Under the pieces are notes generated by a model. The model worked only from the letters and a program-made list of their open reading frames with translations, did not search any database and had not been told where the DNA came from. From assembly GCF_965227365.1 (NCBI RefSeq), contig NZ_OZ245754.1, positions 1,116,001 to 1,180,000 on the forward strand: a stretch of 64,000 nucleotides of DNA, given 5' to 3'. The position numbers and the translations under genes were made by a program. Of this stretch, positions 42,362-51,975 are shown one piece after another (within the stretch, counting starts at the first letter, position 1; each line of letters begins with the position of its first letter). This DNA is from Hwanghaeella sp965227365 (GTDB lineage Bacteria > Pseudomonadota > Alphaproteobacteria > UBA8366 > Aestuariispiraceae).

Positions 42362-44503
42362 TCATATCTGCGCCACCGTCTTGATTTTCGCTTTGGGATG
42401 GATCTCGTTCTGCGACAGAACCACGGTAACCGGGCGGAACCGTTCGATCACCGAGCGGACGAAGGGGCGGATCTGCGGACTGACCAGGAGGGCCGGCGTC
42501 TGTCCGTTCATCGCGGCCCGTTCGAAGGCGCTGCGCACGCCGCTGATGAATTCCTGCAACTTGCTGGGCGCCATGGCCAGATGCTGTTCGTCGCCCTGAC
42601 CGACCACGCTTTGCATGAAGGTCTCTTCCCATTCCGGCGTCAGGGTAATCAGGGGCACGACACCGTCCTCGTTGGTGTTTGCATCCGACAACTGACGGGC
42701 AAGGCGGGCGCGAACATGCTCGGTGATCTGGGTGACGTTGCGGGTATAGCCGACGGCCTCCGAAACCCCTTCCAGGATGGTCGGTAGATCGCGGATGGAT
42801 ACACGTTCGTTCAGCAGATTCTGCAGCACGCGCTGCACGCCGCCCAAATTGATCTGGGTCGGGATCAGATCGTCGACCAGTTTGCGTTGGCTGTCGGGCA
42901 ATTCGTCGATCAGTTTCTGGGTCTCCGCGTAGGACAGCAGTTCGGCCATGTTGTCCTTAACGATTTCCGTCAGATGGGTGACGACGACCGTGGACGGGTC
43001 GACCACCGTATAGCCGCGGAACATCGCTTCCTCGCGCTGGTTGTCGGCCACCCACATGGCCGGCAGGCCGAAAGTCGGCTCGACGGTCGCTTCGCCCGGA
43101 AGCGAGATCTTCTCGCCCCTGGGATCGATGATCAGATGCATGTTGGGGCGCAGGTCGCCCCGCCCGGTTTCGATTTCCTTGATCCGGATGACATAGGAAT
43201 TGGCGGGCAGTTGCAGGTTGTCCTGAATGCGGACAGCCGGCATGACGAAGCCCATCTCGCCGGCGATCTGACGGCGCAAGGCCTTGATCTGATCGGTCAG
43301 CCGGTGTTCGTCATTGGCGTTGATCAGCGGCAACAGACCGTAACCCAGTTCCAGGCGGATCAGGTCGATCTGCAGGGCGGTGGAGATCGGTTCTTCCGGC
43401 GGTGCGACCGGAACGTCTTCCTCCATCTCCGCGATCCGGGCGGCGACTTCAGCCTCGCGGTCCTGGCGCTGCAGGAAGAACGCCGCGCCGCCGCAGGTCA
43501 CGGCCAGCAGGGCGAAGGGCCAGGCCGGCAGGCCGGGAATGAAGCACAGAAGCAGCAGCAGGGCGGCCGCGATCCACAATGTCAGCCGATAATTGGTCAA
43601 CTGGCCGAAGACGGCCTCGTCGGTCGCGCCCGCGACGCCCGCCTTGGTGACCAGCATGCCGGCGCCGGTGGAAACGACCAGGGCGGGGATCTGGCTGACC
43701 AGACCGTCGCCGATTGTCAGCAGCGTGTAGTTTTCGGCCGCTTGCGACATCGACATGCCCTGCTGGACCACGCCGATGATGATGCCGCCGATGACGTTGA
43801 TGAAGGTGATCAGGATACCGGCGACGGCGTCTCCGCGAACGAATTTGGAGGCACCGTCCATCGCCCCGTAGAAGGAGCTTTCGGTTTCCAATTCCTTGCG
43901 GCGTTTCCGGGCCGCGTCTTCGTTGATCAGGCCGGAGGACAGGTCGGCGTCGATCGCCATCTGCTTGCCGGGCATGGCGTCCAGGGTGAAGCGCGCGGCG
44001 ACTTCCGCGATACGGCCGGCACCCTTGGTGATGACGATGAAGTTGATGATGACCAGGATTGCGAAAACGATGATCCCGATCACGTAATTGCCGCCCGCGA
44101 CGAACGAGCCGAAGGCCTCGATGACCCGGCCGGCCGCGGCCGTGCCGGTATGACCGTCCGAAAGGATCAGCCGGGTCGACGCGACGTTCAGGCCCAGCCG
44201 CAGCATCGTCGCGATCAGCAGGATCGTCGGGAAGGACGTCAATTCCAGCGGCGATTTGATGAAGACGACAGTCAGCAGAATGACGACCGAAAAGGTAATC
44301 GAGATCGACAGGGCGAAATCGAGCAGCGGGGTCGGCAGCGGCACCAGCAACAGGACCAGGATCGCCAGGATCCCGATCGGAAGGAAGATTTCCTTGTTGA
44401 TGGAAAGCCCGCGCAGCCGTTCGCCGACACCGGGTTCGGCGACGGTGCCCGCCGCCGGCGGTGGCGTCGTGTTCTGTTGCTGGGAGGATTCCGTATCGGC
44501 CAT
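42362..44503 (-). CDS. flhA: Flagellar type III export gate protein FlhA
   Basis: Membrane export-gate component of the flagellar secretion apparatus. The 713-residue length and layout are standard: a low-complexity N-terminus (QQQNTTPPP), eight membrane segments (from about residue 40 to 340), with the FHIPEP-type cytoplasmic loop including FTLDAMPGKQMAIDADLSSGLINEDAARKRRKELE, then the four-subdomain C-terminal cytoplasmic part. Start at 44503 (MADTESSQQQ). flhB, fliP, fliQ and fliR are outside the window. Confidence 0.96.
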   Translation of the reverse strand: MADTESSQQQNTTPPPAAGTVAEPGVGERLRGLSINKEIFLPIGILAILVLLLVPLPTPLLDFALSISITFSVVILLTVVFIKSPLELTSFPTILLIATMLRLGLNVASTRLILSDGHTGTAAAGRVIEAFGSFVAGGNYVIGIIVFAILVIINFIVITKGAGRIAEVAARFTLDAMPGKQMAIDADLSSGLINEDAARKRRKELETESSFYGAMDGASKFVRGDAVAGILITFINVIGGIIIGVVQQGMSMSQAAENYTLLTIGDGLVSQIPALVVSTGAGMLVTKAGVAGATDEAVFGQLTNYRLTLWIAAALLLLLCFIPGLPAWPFALLAVTCGGAAFFLQRQDREAEVAARIAEMEEDVPVAPPEEPISTALQIDLIRLELGYGLLPLINANDEHRLTDQIKALRRQIAGEMGFVMPAVRIQDNLQLPANSYVIRIKEIETGRGDLRPNMHLIIDPRGEKISLPGEATVEPTFGLPAMWVADNQREEAMFRGYTVVDPSTVVVTHLTEIVKDNMAELLSYAETQKLIDELPDSQRKLVDDLIPTQINLGGVQRVLQNLLNERVSIRDLPTILEGVSEAVGYTRNVTQITEHVRARLARQLSDANTNEDGVVPLITLTPEWEETFMQSVVGQGDEQHLAMAPSKLQEFISGVRSAFERAAMNGQTPALLVSPQIRPFVRSVIERFRPVTVVLSQNEIHPKAKIKTVAQI

Positions 44504-44612
44504 GCGTCTCCCCTAACCGGACCGGGATTGCCGGTTATGGAAGCGGCGAGGGCCGCCCTTGGAAAAGGGCGACCCGTCGCGCTGCAAATGGGTGTGATGG
44601 GGGACGGTCATG

Positions 44613-46046
44613 TCAGGCCGATCCGTCTCCCGGCGCGGGTACCGCCAAACCTTCCTCCGTGTATTGCTTCAGTTTGTTCCGAAGCGTCCGGATGGATATG
44701 CCCAGGATATTCGCCGCATGGGTTCTGTTACCCAGGCAATGCTGCAGCGTGTCGATGATCAGATCCCGCTCCACTTCCGCTACCGTCTTGCCGACCATGC
44801 CGGTCGCCGATGGAGCGGCGGCGGATTCCGATGCTTCCGTTGCCGACGGAGTTTCGATTGGTGTGCTGGGTGCGGCGACCGGGGCCGTGTCCTCGACCGG
44901 TGCGGCAGCCGGTGTCGCCGCCGGGGCTGGTTGTTTGTGCGGCGGGCCGCCGCTCAACAGGATGGCTTCCTCGCCGATCTCATCGCCCTGGGCCAGCAAA
45001 ACGGCGCGATGCATCGCGTTTTCCAGTTCGCGGACATTGCCGGGCCAGTGATGGGACTTCAGGCGCTGCATGGCGGCGGCGGAAATCGGGCGTGTGGGCA
45101 GGCCGTTCGATTCCGCGTATTTGATCGCGAAATGCTCGGCCAGCGCCGGAATATCCTGTGGTTTTTCGCGCAAGGACGGCAGTTGCAGATTCACCACGTT
45201 CAGGCGGAAATACAGATCCTCGCGGAAATTGCCCTTGGAGACTTCCTCTTCCAGGTTCCTGTTCGACGTTGCCAGCAAGCGGACATCGACGGAAACGGGC
45301 TTGGCCCCGCCGACCCGGTCGATTTCCCGCTCCTGGATCGCGCGCAACAGCTTGGCCTGAAGCCGCGGGTCCATTTCGCTGATCTCGTCCAACAGCAGGG
45401 TGCCGCCATTCGCCTGTTCGAATTTACCGATACGGCGGGCGACGGCGCCGGAAAAGGCGCCTTTCTCATGGCCGAACAATTCCGATTCAAGAAGGTTCTC
45501 GGGGATTGCGGCGCAGTTGAGCGCGACAAACTCGCCGGATGCCCGCTTGCTGCGCGCGTGAACATACCGCGCCATGACTTCCTTACCGGTGCCGGATTCT
45601 CCGGTGATCAGGACCGACGCGTCGCTGGGGGCAATCTGATCGGCCAGTTTCAGCACCTGGCGCATGGCGGGGTCGCGATGGATGATCGCGTGGTTTTCTT
45701 CCGCCACCGCTTCGAAGACAGCCGCGATCAATTCCGGGTCCGGGGGCAGGGGCAGGAATTCCTTGGCGCCAGCCTTGATCGATGCGACGGCGACTTCGGG
45801 CGAGGTCCCCTCGATACCACAGGCAATGATGGCGACCGCGATACGCTCGGACTCCAGAGCCTTGGAAAGATCGGCTATATTCATGCGTGCATCGACCATG
45901 ATGACTTCGGCGCCATAGCCGGACCGCAGCGTGGTAAGGGCCTCGTCGATATTATTGACCGAGGTGACCTTCGCTCCGCGCTTCATCGCGATCTGGCTGG
46001 CGGTGGTCAAATGCCCGCCAAGGGTTCCGATGATCAGCAACTTCAT
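44613..46046 (-). CDS. flbD: Sigma-54 flagellar activator FlbD
   Basis: NtrC-family activator of sigma-54 flagellar promoters in alphaproteobacteria. The 477-residue protein has an atypical receiver-like domain (1 to about 120, DARMNIADLSKAL where a phosphorylation Asp would be), then AAA+ core: Walker A GESGTGKE, GHEKGAFSGA, LLLDEISEMDP and the sensor FREDLYFRL. The loop reads GAFSGA instead of GAFTGA, a conservative change. A Pro/Ala-rich linker (about 350-400) leads to a Fis-type HTH: HCLGNRTHAANILGISIRTLRNKLK. Sits between motA and flhA. Confidence 0.93.
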   Translation of the reverse strand: MKLLIIGTLGGHLTTASQIAMKRGAKVTSVNNIDEALTTLRSGYGAEVIMVDARMNIADLSKALESERIAVAIIACGIEGTSPEVAVASIKAGAKEFLPLPPDPELIAAVFEAVAEENHAIIHRDPAMRQVLKLADQIAPSDASVLITGESGTGKEVMARYVHARSKRASGEFVALNCAAIPENLLESELFGHEKGAFSGAVARRIGKFEQANGGTLLLDEISEMDPRLQAKLLRAIQEREIDRVGGAKPVSVDVRLLATSNRNLEEEVSKGNFREDLYFRLNVVNLQLPSLREKPQDIPALAEHFAIKYAESNGLPTRPISAAAMQRLKSHHWPGNVRELENAMHRAVLLAQGDEIGEEAILLSGGPPHKQPAPAATPAAAPVEDTAPVAAPSTPIETPSATEASESAAAPSATGMVGKTVAEVERDLIIDTLQHCLGNRTHAANILGISIRTLRNKLKQYTEEGLAVPAPGDGSA

Positions 46047-46119
46047 GACGCAATCCCGTTTGAAAATTTGGTGAACCTGGTACGGCGGTTCACCCGTTGA
46101 ATGGCTTCGCTCATTGCCG

Positions 46120-46953
46120 TTATCCGAAATAGTCGACGCGCTGCGACGGCGGCAGCATCGTATTGAACAGCATTTCCAACCTGCGTGGATTTTCCTGGCG
46201 ACCGATGGACGCCGCGGCGGTAACGCAGAGATGGTTGGTCAGCATGTCTTCAGCCGCGTTCCGTTCCAGTTTGGAGGCGAGCGGATTGAACACCATGTTC
46301 GCCAGGCAGGCGCCGTAGAAGGTGGTCAGCAGGGCGACGGCCATGCTGGGGCCGATCGTCGACGGATCTTCCAGGTTGCTCAGCATCTGCACCAGGCCGA
46401 CAAGCGTTCCGATAAGCCCCATCGCGGGCGACAGTTCAGCCGCCTTGCGCAGGATGCTGACCGAGCGCGCGTTCCGCTGCGCCCGCGCCTGCACTTCGCG
46501 CAGCATGATGCGCTCTACCTCATCGCCCGACGTACCGTCGATGACCATGTTCAGGCCCTGTACCAGCATCGGCTGGCCTTCCAATACGGGTAGATAGGAT
46601 TGGATGGCGAGGATGCCGCGATACCGTGCTACCTGCGCGATCTGCAGCATCTGAACGGCGACGGCGCGGACGTCATGATGCGTTCTGAACACGGTCCGAC
46701 CGACATCCTTCATCGAACTGATCATGTCGGCGACGGAGAAACAGGCGGTGGTGACGCCGAATGTGCCGCCGAAGACGATCAGGACGGCCGGGCCGTCCAC
46801 GAACGAACCGGGCGATCCGCCGAGCACAATGGCCGTCGCGACCAGGATGACGGCGGCAAGGATGCCGAGCACGGTCGCCAGATCGACCGCGCTGCGCCCC
46901 GCCGTCGGCTGGCTCAATCCGCGTTCCGCACTGCGCTCCAGGTCGGTCGCCAT
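46120..46953 (-). CDS. motA: Flagellar stator subunit MotA/PomA
   Basis: Ion-channel stator subunit that converts proton or sodium flow to rotation. The 277-residue protein has four predicted membrane segments (about 27-47, 54-75, 172-192, 205-225), the cytoplasmic loop with VERIMLREVQARAQRNARSV, and SPAMGLIGTLVGLVQML with the proline-rich A3 segment. Its start overlaps the fliN stop (TAATG). No motB/pomB partner is in the window. Which ion it uses cannot be said from this. Confidence 0.88.
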   Translation of the reverse strand: MATDLERSAERGLSQPTAGRSAVDLATVLGILAAVILVATAIVLGGSPGSFVDGPAVLIVFGGTFGVTTACFSVADMISSMKDVGRTVFRTHHDVRAVAVQMLQIAQVARYRGILAIQSYLPVLEGQPMLVQGLNMVIDGTSGDEVERIMLREVQARAQRNARSVSILRKAAELSPAMGLIGTLVGLVQMLSNLEDPSTIGPSMAVALLTTFYGACLANMVFNPLASKLERNAAEDMLTNHLCVTAAASIGRQENPRRLEMLFNTMLPPSQRVDYFG

Positions 46954-47309
46954 TATCCGCCCGTCTTATCCGACTTGATGATTTCCGTCATCGTGACGCC
47001 CAGTTTGTCGTCCACGACCACGACTTCGCCGCGTGCCACGAGCCTGTTGTTGACGTAGATGTCGATCGCTTCGCCAACCTTGCGGTCCAGTTCGACGACG
47101 GCGCCGCGGCCCAGCTTCAGCAACTGGCTGACCTGCATATGCGCCTTGCCAAGCACCGCGGAGACCTGAACCGGGATCTCATAGACGGCTTCCAGATCGC
47201 GCGCGCCGGTCGGCGCGACGAGTTCGGCCGCGCGCGGGTCCAGCGGCTCTCCGCTCTGTTCGCCTTCCTCCAATTCGTTGAGGTTCAGCTCTTGGGATTC
47301 GTCAGACAT
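46953..47309 (-). CDS. fliN: Flagellar motor switch protein FliN
   Basis: C-ring switch component of 118 residues. An acidic leader (MSDESQELNLNELEEGEQ) is followed by the SpoA domain: VYEIPVQVSAVLGKAHMQVSQLL, LGRGAVVELDRKVGEAIDIYVNNRLVARGEVVVVDDKLGVTMTEI. Overlaps the fliH end by eight bases and the motA start by one, so the three are translationally coupled. Confidence 0.95.
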   Translation of the reverse strand: MSDESQELNLNELEEGEQSGEPLDPRAAELVAPTGARDLEAVYEIPVQVSAVLGKAHMQVSQLLKLGRGAVVELDRKVGEAIDIYVNNRLVARGEVVVVDDKLGVTMTEIIKSDKTGG

Positions 47310-48201
47310 TTTGGTCCTCCTCGGAGACAGCCGTCTCCGCTATGTCGTCCGCCGGCAATACGTCCTGGGTGGCGGGCGTTTCATCGATAGTATCGGGTTG
47401 TACCGTTGCTGGCGGTTCGGGCTGCGGTACCGTTTCGGGGGCAGTGGCCTCCGGTTCCGCTGCCATCGGTCCTTCCTGTGCCGCCAGCTCGTCGACAACC
47501 GGAAGGTCCGGCGCGGGCGGCGCGTTCGCAAGGGTGCGTTCGACCACCGCTTCGACCGCCTTCCAGATATCCTTTTCAATCCGCTGCATGCCGCCGCCGT
47601 CCCATGTCGCGACAAGATCGGTCGGGCCGAGGGCTGGATCGGCGACGAGTTTCATGCGGCCGTCGAAACCGCTGCGGGCGGCGAGGGCCTCGATTTGCGG
47701 TTCCAACAGGCCCATCGCATCCGGCGATACGGTTATCAGGATGCGGCTGGCGGGTGTGATCTTTTCCAGACAGTCGGCGAGCAAGGCGCGGAGTTCCTCC
47801 CCCCCATGGCTGTCTACGAAGTCCGGCAGAATGCGGCGGCAGATCTCCAGGGAAAAGGCTGTCAGTTCTGCGGCGATCCGCTCGTTGGCCAGGTCCTGAT
47901 GAACATGCATGCCGCTGATCTGCGCGCCGAGATTTTCCAGCAGGGCCAGGGTCTGGGCCTCCTGCTGTTTTTGGGCGTCGGCCACGCCGGCCTGATGGCC
48001 TTCCTGCCAGGCGGCTGCCTGTGCTGCCTGCAATTCCTCTTCGGTGAAGGTCGGTGGCGGCGGATTGTTTTCCTGTTCCGCCAACAGGGCGGCCTGTTCG
48101 GCTTCCTCCTTCTCACGGCGCTTGCGCTCACGGGCGCGCAGCATCGCTTCCTCGTCGAAGGACTGCTCGAACAGAAAGGGTTTTGCCGTTGCAGGTTTCA
48201 T
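47302..48201 (-). CDS. fliH: Flagellar assembly protein FliH (FlbE)
   Basis: Negative regulator and partner of the FliI export ATPase. The 299-residue protein opens with a basic/charged helix (RARERKRREKEEAEQAALLAEQE), then AWQEGHQAGVADAQKQQEAQ, a coiled coil, and the globular AFSLEICRRILPDFVDSHGGEEL segment typical of FliH/HrpE. The C-terminal 75 residues are acidic and Pro/Glu-rich. Called FlbE in Caulobacter. fliI was not found nearby. Confidence 0.85.
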   Translation of the reverse strand: MKPATAKPFLFEQSFDEEAMLRARERKRREKEEAEQAALLAEQENNPPPPTFTEEELQAAQAAAWQEGHQAGVADAQKQQEAQTLALLENLGAQISGMHVHQDLANERIAAELTAFSLEICRRILPDFVDSHGGEELRALLADCLEKITPASRILITVSPDAMGLLEPQIEALAARSGFDGRMKLVADPALGPTDLVATWDGGGMQRIEKDIWKAVEAVVERTLANAPPAPDLPVVDELAAQEGPMAAEPEATAPETVPQPEPPATVQPDTIDETPATQDVLPADDIAETAVSEEDQNV

Positions 48202-48246
48202 GTTGCCTCAAACCGAACCGACACCAGTCGGACGGATACAGTTTCC

Positions 48247-49263
48247 CTAGTAAATCAACTCGTCTTCGGCGCTGCCTTCGGAGATGACAATTTCGCCGCG
48301 GGCCGCCAGGTCCTTCGCCAAATTGACCATTTCCATCTGCGCATCGTCCACGTCGCGCAGCCGGACGGGGCCGAGGGCCGCCATGTCCTCGCGCAGGATC
48401 TTCGCCGCGCGTTCCGACATATTGCCGAAGAACAGTTCCTTGATCTGGTCGGACGACCCTTTCAGCGCGATGCCCAGCTTGTCCTTGTCGACATTGCGCA
48501 ACAGCGTCTGAACGCCCGACGGGTCCAGCTTCTGCAGGTCTTCGAACGTGAACATCAGCGCCTTGATCCGCTCGGCGCTGTCGCGGTTGCGTTCTTCCAA
48601 CAGAGTCATGAACCGGTTCTCGGTGTTGCGGTCCAGGTTGTTGAACATTTCCGCCATCATTTCGTGGCTGTCGCGGCGCGCCGTGCGGGCAAGGTTCGTC
48701 ATGAACTCGTTGCGCAGGGTTCGTTCGACGTCGTCCAGAACTTCCTTCTGAACGGCCTCCATGCGCAGCATGCGCATGATGACTTCCATCGCGAAGCTCT
48801 CCGGCAGCGCGGCCAGCACGCGCGACCCATGGTCGGCCTTGATCTTGGACAGCACGACCGCGACGGTCTGCGGATATTCGTTCTTCAGATAATTGGCGAG
48901 GACAACCTCGTTCACATTCGCCAGCTTGTCCCACATGGTTCGACCGGCGGGACCGCGGATCTCCTCCATGATCTGATTGACGCGGTCTGCGTCCAGCACC
49001 TTGCCGAGCAGGCGTTCGGTGCTTTCATAGGACCCGACGAGACTGCCGGTCGATGAAATCTGCTCGGCGAATTCGACGAACAGGCGCTCGACGACGTTCG
49101 AGCTGACCGTCCCCAGATTTGCCATGGAGGAGGATATTTCGCGGATTTCCTCGTCATCCATGATGGAGAACAATCGGGCGGCATAATCCTCCCCGATCGC
49201 CAACATCATGATGGCGGCTTTTTCCGGCCCTGAAAGCCCGCGATAGTCTTCTCTAACCCGCAT
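48247..49263 (-). CDS. fliG: Flagellar motor switch protein FliG
   Basis: Rotor protein linking the MS ring, C ring and stator. 338 residues: LSGPEKAAIMMLAIGEDYAARLF at the N-terminus, the middle EHPQ-like region (KTVAVVLSKIKADH-like), and the C-terminal torque domain with MFTFEDLQKLDPSGVQTLLRNVDKDKLGIALKG and GPVRLRDVDDAQMEMV. Follows fliF after a 200-base gap; fliH follows. Confidence 0.96.
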   Translation of the reverse strand: MRVREDYRGLSGPEKAAIMMLAIGEDYAARLFSIMDDEEIREISSSMANLGTVSSNVVERLFVEFAEQISSTGSLVGSYESTERLLGKVLDADRVNQIMEEIRGPAGRTMWDKLANVNEVVLANYLKNEYPQTVAVVLSKIKADHGSRVLAALPESFAMEVIMRMLRMEAVQKEVLDDVERTLRNEFMTNLARTARRDSHEMMAEMFNNLDRNTENRFMTLLEERNRDSAERIKALMFTFEDLQKLDPSGVQTLLRNVDKDKLGIALKGSSDQIKELFFGNMSERAAKILREDMAALGPVRLRDVDDAQMEMVNLAKDLAARGEIVISEGSAEDELIY

Positions 49264-49463
49264 GCCCGTTACCTGAAGACGGCTCCATCTGGTTCAACAG
49301 CCCCCGCGGCCCGCATGCCGGATGGCGCGCGGACCGTGAAAACGACGCAACGGCCACAGTCCCCGACTCTCGGCCGGTTGGAAAGGGGCTGTTGCGTTTC
49401 ATTGTCCACGTTCCGCGTTTCATTCCTGCGTCATTCCCGCGTCGGAGCCTCGGCGGAGAGCGC

Positions 49464-51131
49464 TTATGCGCTCTCCTGATACATCCAGTTCCGAAGGATC
49501 GCCACGGCCTCTTCGGGGTGTTTGTCTATAATCTCCCCGATCTTCTTCATCGAGGACGCCTTCACGCGGCCTTCGATATGGGCGATGTCGATCATCGTTT
49601 CGGCATCTTCCTCGCCATCGCCGCCGGCCGCCATCATGGCGCCGCCGACGCCGGCCGGTGCCGGGATCAATGCGCCGGACTGATCGGTGATGAGCGCCGG
49701 GGCGGCCTCGTCGTCTTCCATCGTCACGGAAACCGCGGAGGTCTCGAAGATCTTGGAAACCAGCGGACGGATCACCAGCAGGGCGATCAGCAGGCCGACA
49801 CCGCCAAGGACGATGACTTCGATGATCCGCTGAATGTCCGGCCCGGTCAGGCCGAAGAAGGTTTCGGAGGCGCCGTCATCCAGGCCGATCGGGTCTGCGA
49901 AGGGCATGTTGACGATCTCGACCGAGTCCACGCCGTCCTCGAAACCGATGGCGGTCTTCACCAGGACTTCGATCTGCTGCATTTCCGCTTCGGTGCGGGG
50001 AACGTATTCGCGGATCGGATCGCCGTCGCCTTCGGCGGGCGTCGTGCTGTAACTGCCGTCTACCAGCACGGCGACGGAGACACGCTCGACCTCGCCCGGC
50101 GCGCGGACGGTGTTGGTGATGGATTTCGAAATTTCGAAATTCGACCGTTCTTCGGTCCGGCTTGAGTTTTCCGACACACCGCCGCCGGCGCCGAATTCGC
50201 CGCCGCCATCGGGCAGGTTGTTGCCCACCGTGACGGCGTCTTCGCCGGCTTCGTTCAGGTTATTCGCTTCCTCGATGGTTTCCGTGGAGCGCAGGACCTG
50301 ACCCTCCGGGTCGTAGGTTTCGATATTCTGGACCACCTGGCTCATATCCATTTCGGCCTGAACCTGGACCCGGACCTTGCCGAGGCCCACCGTGCGCTCG
50401 ACCAGTTCCTCGATCCGGCGTGCCAGGCGGTTTTCATAACCGCTGCGCAATTCGTCGGCCTGGGCGGAGGCAAGCCCCTCTTCATCGCCGCCGCGCGCCA
50501 GCAGGGTGCCGCGGTCGTCGGCAATGGTGATGTTGTTCGGCTTCAGGCGGTCCACCGCGGTCGCGATCAGATGCTGAATGGACAGGACCTGCTGCTTGTC
50601 CAGGCGTTGTCCGCCGCGCATGCGCAGAATGACCGAGGCGCTGGGCTCCCGGACCTCGCGGGTGAACAGTTCCCGCTGTGGCAGTACCAGATGGACGCGG
50701 GCCGACTTGACGGTGTTGAACGAGGAGATCGTGCGCGCCAACTCGCCTTCCAGGGCGCGCTGGCTGGTGATTTGCTGCATGTAGCTGGAGGTACCGAAGC
50801 TCTGCTCGCGATCGAACAGTTCGTTGCCCAGAACGCGGCCGCCAAAGCCCATTTCCGCCATGCTCAGCCGCAACTGGGCGACCTGGTCGGCGGGAACCAT
50901 GATTTCAGTGCCCTGATTGCGCAATTCGAAGGGAATGTTCTGCGCGGTCAACTGGGTGATGATCTGATTGGCGTCCGTCTGGTCCAGGTCGCCATACAGC
51001 AACCGCATGTCTGGAGAGGTGAGGCGCGTCATCATGAAAATGAAAAACGCCATGAGCAGGACCGCGACACCGCCGATTGCGGCAACCCGTGTCGGACCCA
51101 AATTCTGAAAAACCTGCACTAAACCGTTCAC
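49464..51131 (-). CDS. fliF: Flagellar MS-ring protein FliF
   Basis: 555-residue MS-ring protein. The start is a GTG (NGLVQVFQNLGP) with GGGAGAGG four bases upstream. Membrane segment 1 is residues about 20-40, the ring-building domains carry YGDLDQTDANQIITQL and VRVQVQAEMDMSQVV, and a second membrane segment lies near 445-465 before the FliG-binding C-terminus (VAILRNWMYQES). First structural gene of the tract; sciP is upstream on the same strand, 402 bases away. Confidence 0.95.
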   Translation of the reverse strand: MNGLVQVFQNLGPTRVAAIGGVAVLLMAFFIFMMTRLTSPDMRLLYGDLDQTDANQIITQLTAQNIPFELRNQGTEIMVPADQVAQLRLSMAEMGFGGRVLGNELFDREQSFGTSSYMQQITSQRALEGELARTISSFNTVKSARVHLVLPQRELFTREVREPSASVILRMRGGQRLDKQQVLSIQHLIATAVDRLKPNNITIADDRGTLLARGGDEEGLASAQADELRSGYENRLARRIEELVERTVGLGKVRVQVQAEMDMSQVVQNIETYDPEGQVLRSTETIEEANNLNEAGEDAVTVGNNLPDGGGEFGAGGGVSENSSRTEERSNFEISKSITNTVRAPGEVERVSVAVLVDGSYSTTPAEGDGDPIREYVPRTEAEMQQIEVLVKTAIGFEDGVDSVEIVNMPFADPIGLDDGASETFFGLTGPDIQRIIEVIVLGGVGLLIALLVIRPLVSKIFETSAVSVTMEDDEAAPALITDQSGALIPAPAGVGGAMMAAGGDGEEDAETMIDIAHIEGRVKASSMKKIGEIIDKHPEEAVAILRNWMYQESA

Positions 51132-51533
51132 GATACCTCTCCCTGAACGCTTGCCGCGTTCGCTGAATCGGCCATGGATGCCCCCGCGAATGCACCGAGA
51201 CTCCGATGAAACGGCGTGCTGATGCTAATTCTCGCGAAGACATCGAAAACGATGCCGATTCGCCTCTCCTGTACGATCTCCCAAAATAACGATAAGTGAT
51301 TTGCTAAAGGGATCAAAGTAGAAAATAGGCAAAAATAGCCTAGTTTTACTTTTGAATACTTGGGAAAGCCTGCCTCGGCGGCATTGTTTGGATTTCCGGA
51401 TAAGTAAAACGGTATACCGTTCATGTTTCCGCGCCTCTCGGTGGACGTCGCGTGACGGTTGGACTCCGCATGTCGTCCGGTTGACGGTCCGGCTGCATGC
51501 GAAACGGCTCTGTTTTCGGATGGGTGAGGGCGG
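51132..51533. other. fliF-sciP intergenic region (402 bases)
   Basis: Holds the fliF promoter region. A minus-strand open frame (51128-51424, 98 codons) ends right at the fliF start but has no convincing coding character. A perfect 14-base palindrome at 51408-51421 is listed separately. No good sigma-54 element was found here; AT-rich stretches (51270-51360) are compatible with a sigma-70 or CtrA-type promoter, but I could not assign one. Confidence 0.5.
51408..51421. repeat. Perfect 14-base palindrome, possible operator
   Basis: AACGGTATACCGTT reads the same on both strands. It lies 277 bases upstream of fliF and 113 bases downstream of the sciP stop. Length and symmetry resemble a dimeric repressor site; no partner protein identified. 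Confidence 0.5.
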
Positions 51534-51887
51534 TCAGCCGGCTTGCTGCCTCGCCACGCGCCGCAAACCGCTCAGGCGGGTCACTTTCAGACCGGCCGCT
51601 CCGTGCCGCGTCAGCGCGTCTTCCCAATCCTGAAACTCTTCTGTCGACAGCCGATAGCGGCTGCAGGCTTCTGCCCGCGTCAGGAAGCCGCCATGTACCG
51701 CAAGCACGACCGCTTGCTTGTACTGCGACGTCCAGCGTCTCAGGTTAGGGGGTGGCAGGCCCGGACCTTTGGCGGTCCTGGCTTGGTTGTGATCGGCGCT
51801 CCCCGCGCCGGGAAATTGAACGACGGATGTGTCTGCCTTTAAATGGGCTTCTTCTGCATCGCGGTCCATTCTGAAATGGCTGGTCAT
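51534..51887 (-). CDS. sciP: CtrA inhibitor SciP (DUF1153)
   Basis: A 117-residue helix-turn-helix protein of the DUF1153/SciP family, which in Caulobacter binds CtrA-regulated promoters and blocks activation. The core is clear: LPPPNLRRWTSQYKQAVVLAVHGG, LTRAEACSRYRLSTEEFQDWEDALTRHG. The N-terminal extension of about 45 residues (MTSHFRMDRDAEEAH) is longer than the usual roughly 90-residue form. Start at 51887 has GGAGGG six bases upstream. A CtrA half-site lies about 90 bases upstream. Confidence 0.88.
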   Translation of the reverse strand: MTSHFRMDRDAEEAHLKADTSVVQFPGAGSADHNQARTAKGPGLPPPNLRRWTSQYKQAVVLAVHGGFLTRAEACSRYRLSTEEFQDWEDALTRHGAAGLKVTRLSGLRRVARQQAG

Positions 51888-51975
51888 ATCAGCCCTCCTG
51901 GTCCCGTGATTTTATCTCTCAGTCTCTCATCGTCGCTGGCTTACTCGTGCCTGACATTGATGATGGTACGGCTGA

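Noticed and set aside
42887..44758. 623-codon plus-strand frame over flhA
   Set aside because: Antisense shadow of flhA; no recognisable domain.
44610..46100. 496-codon plus-strand frame over flbD
   Set aside because: Shadow of a well-supported AAA+ activator.
51128..51424. 98-codon minus-strand frame ending at the fliF start
   Set aside because: Ends in GTGA overlap with fliF, which looks coupled, but the region is AT-rich, has no family match and no good ribosome site.
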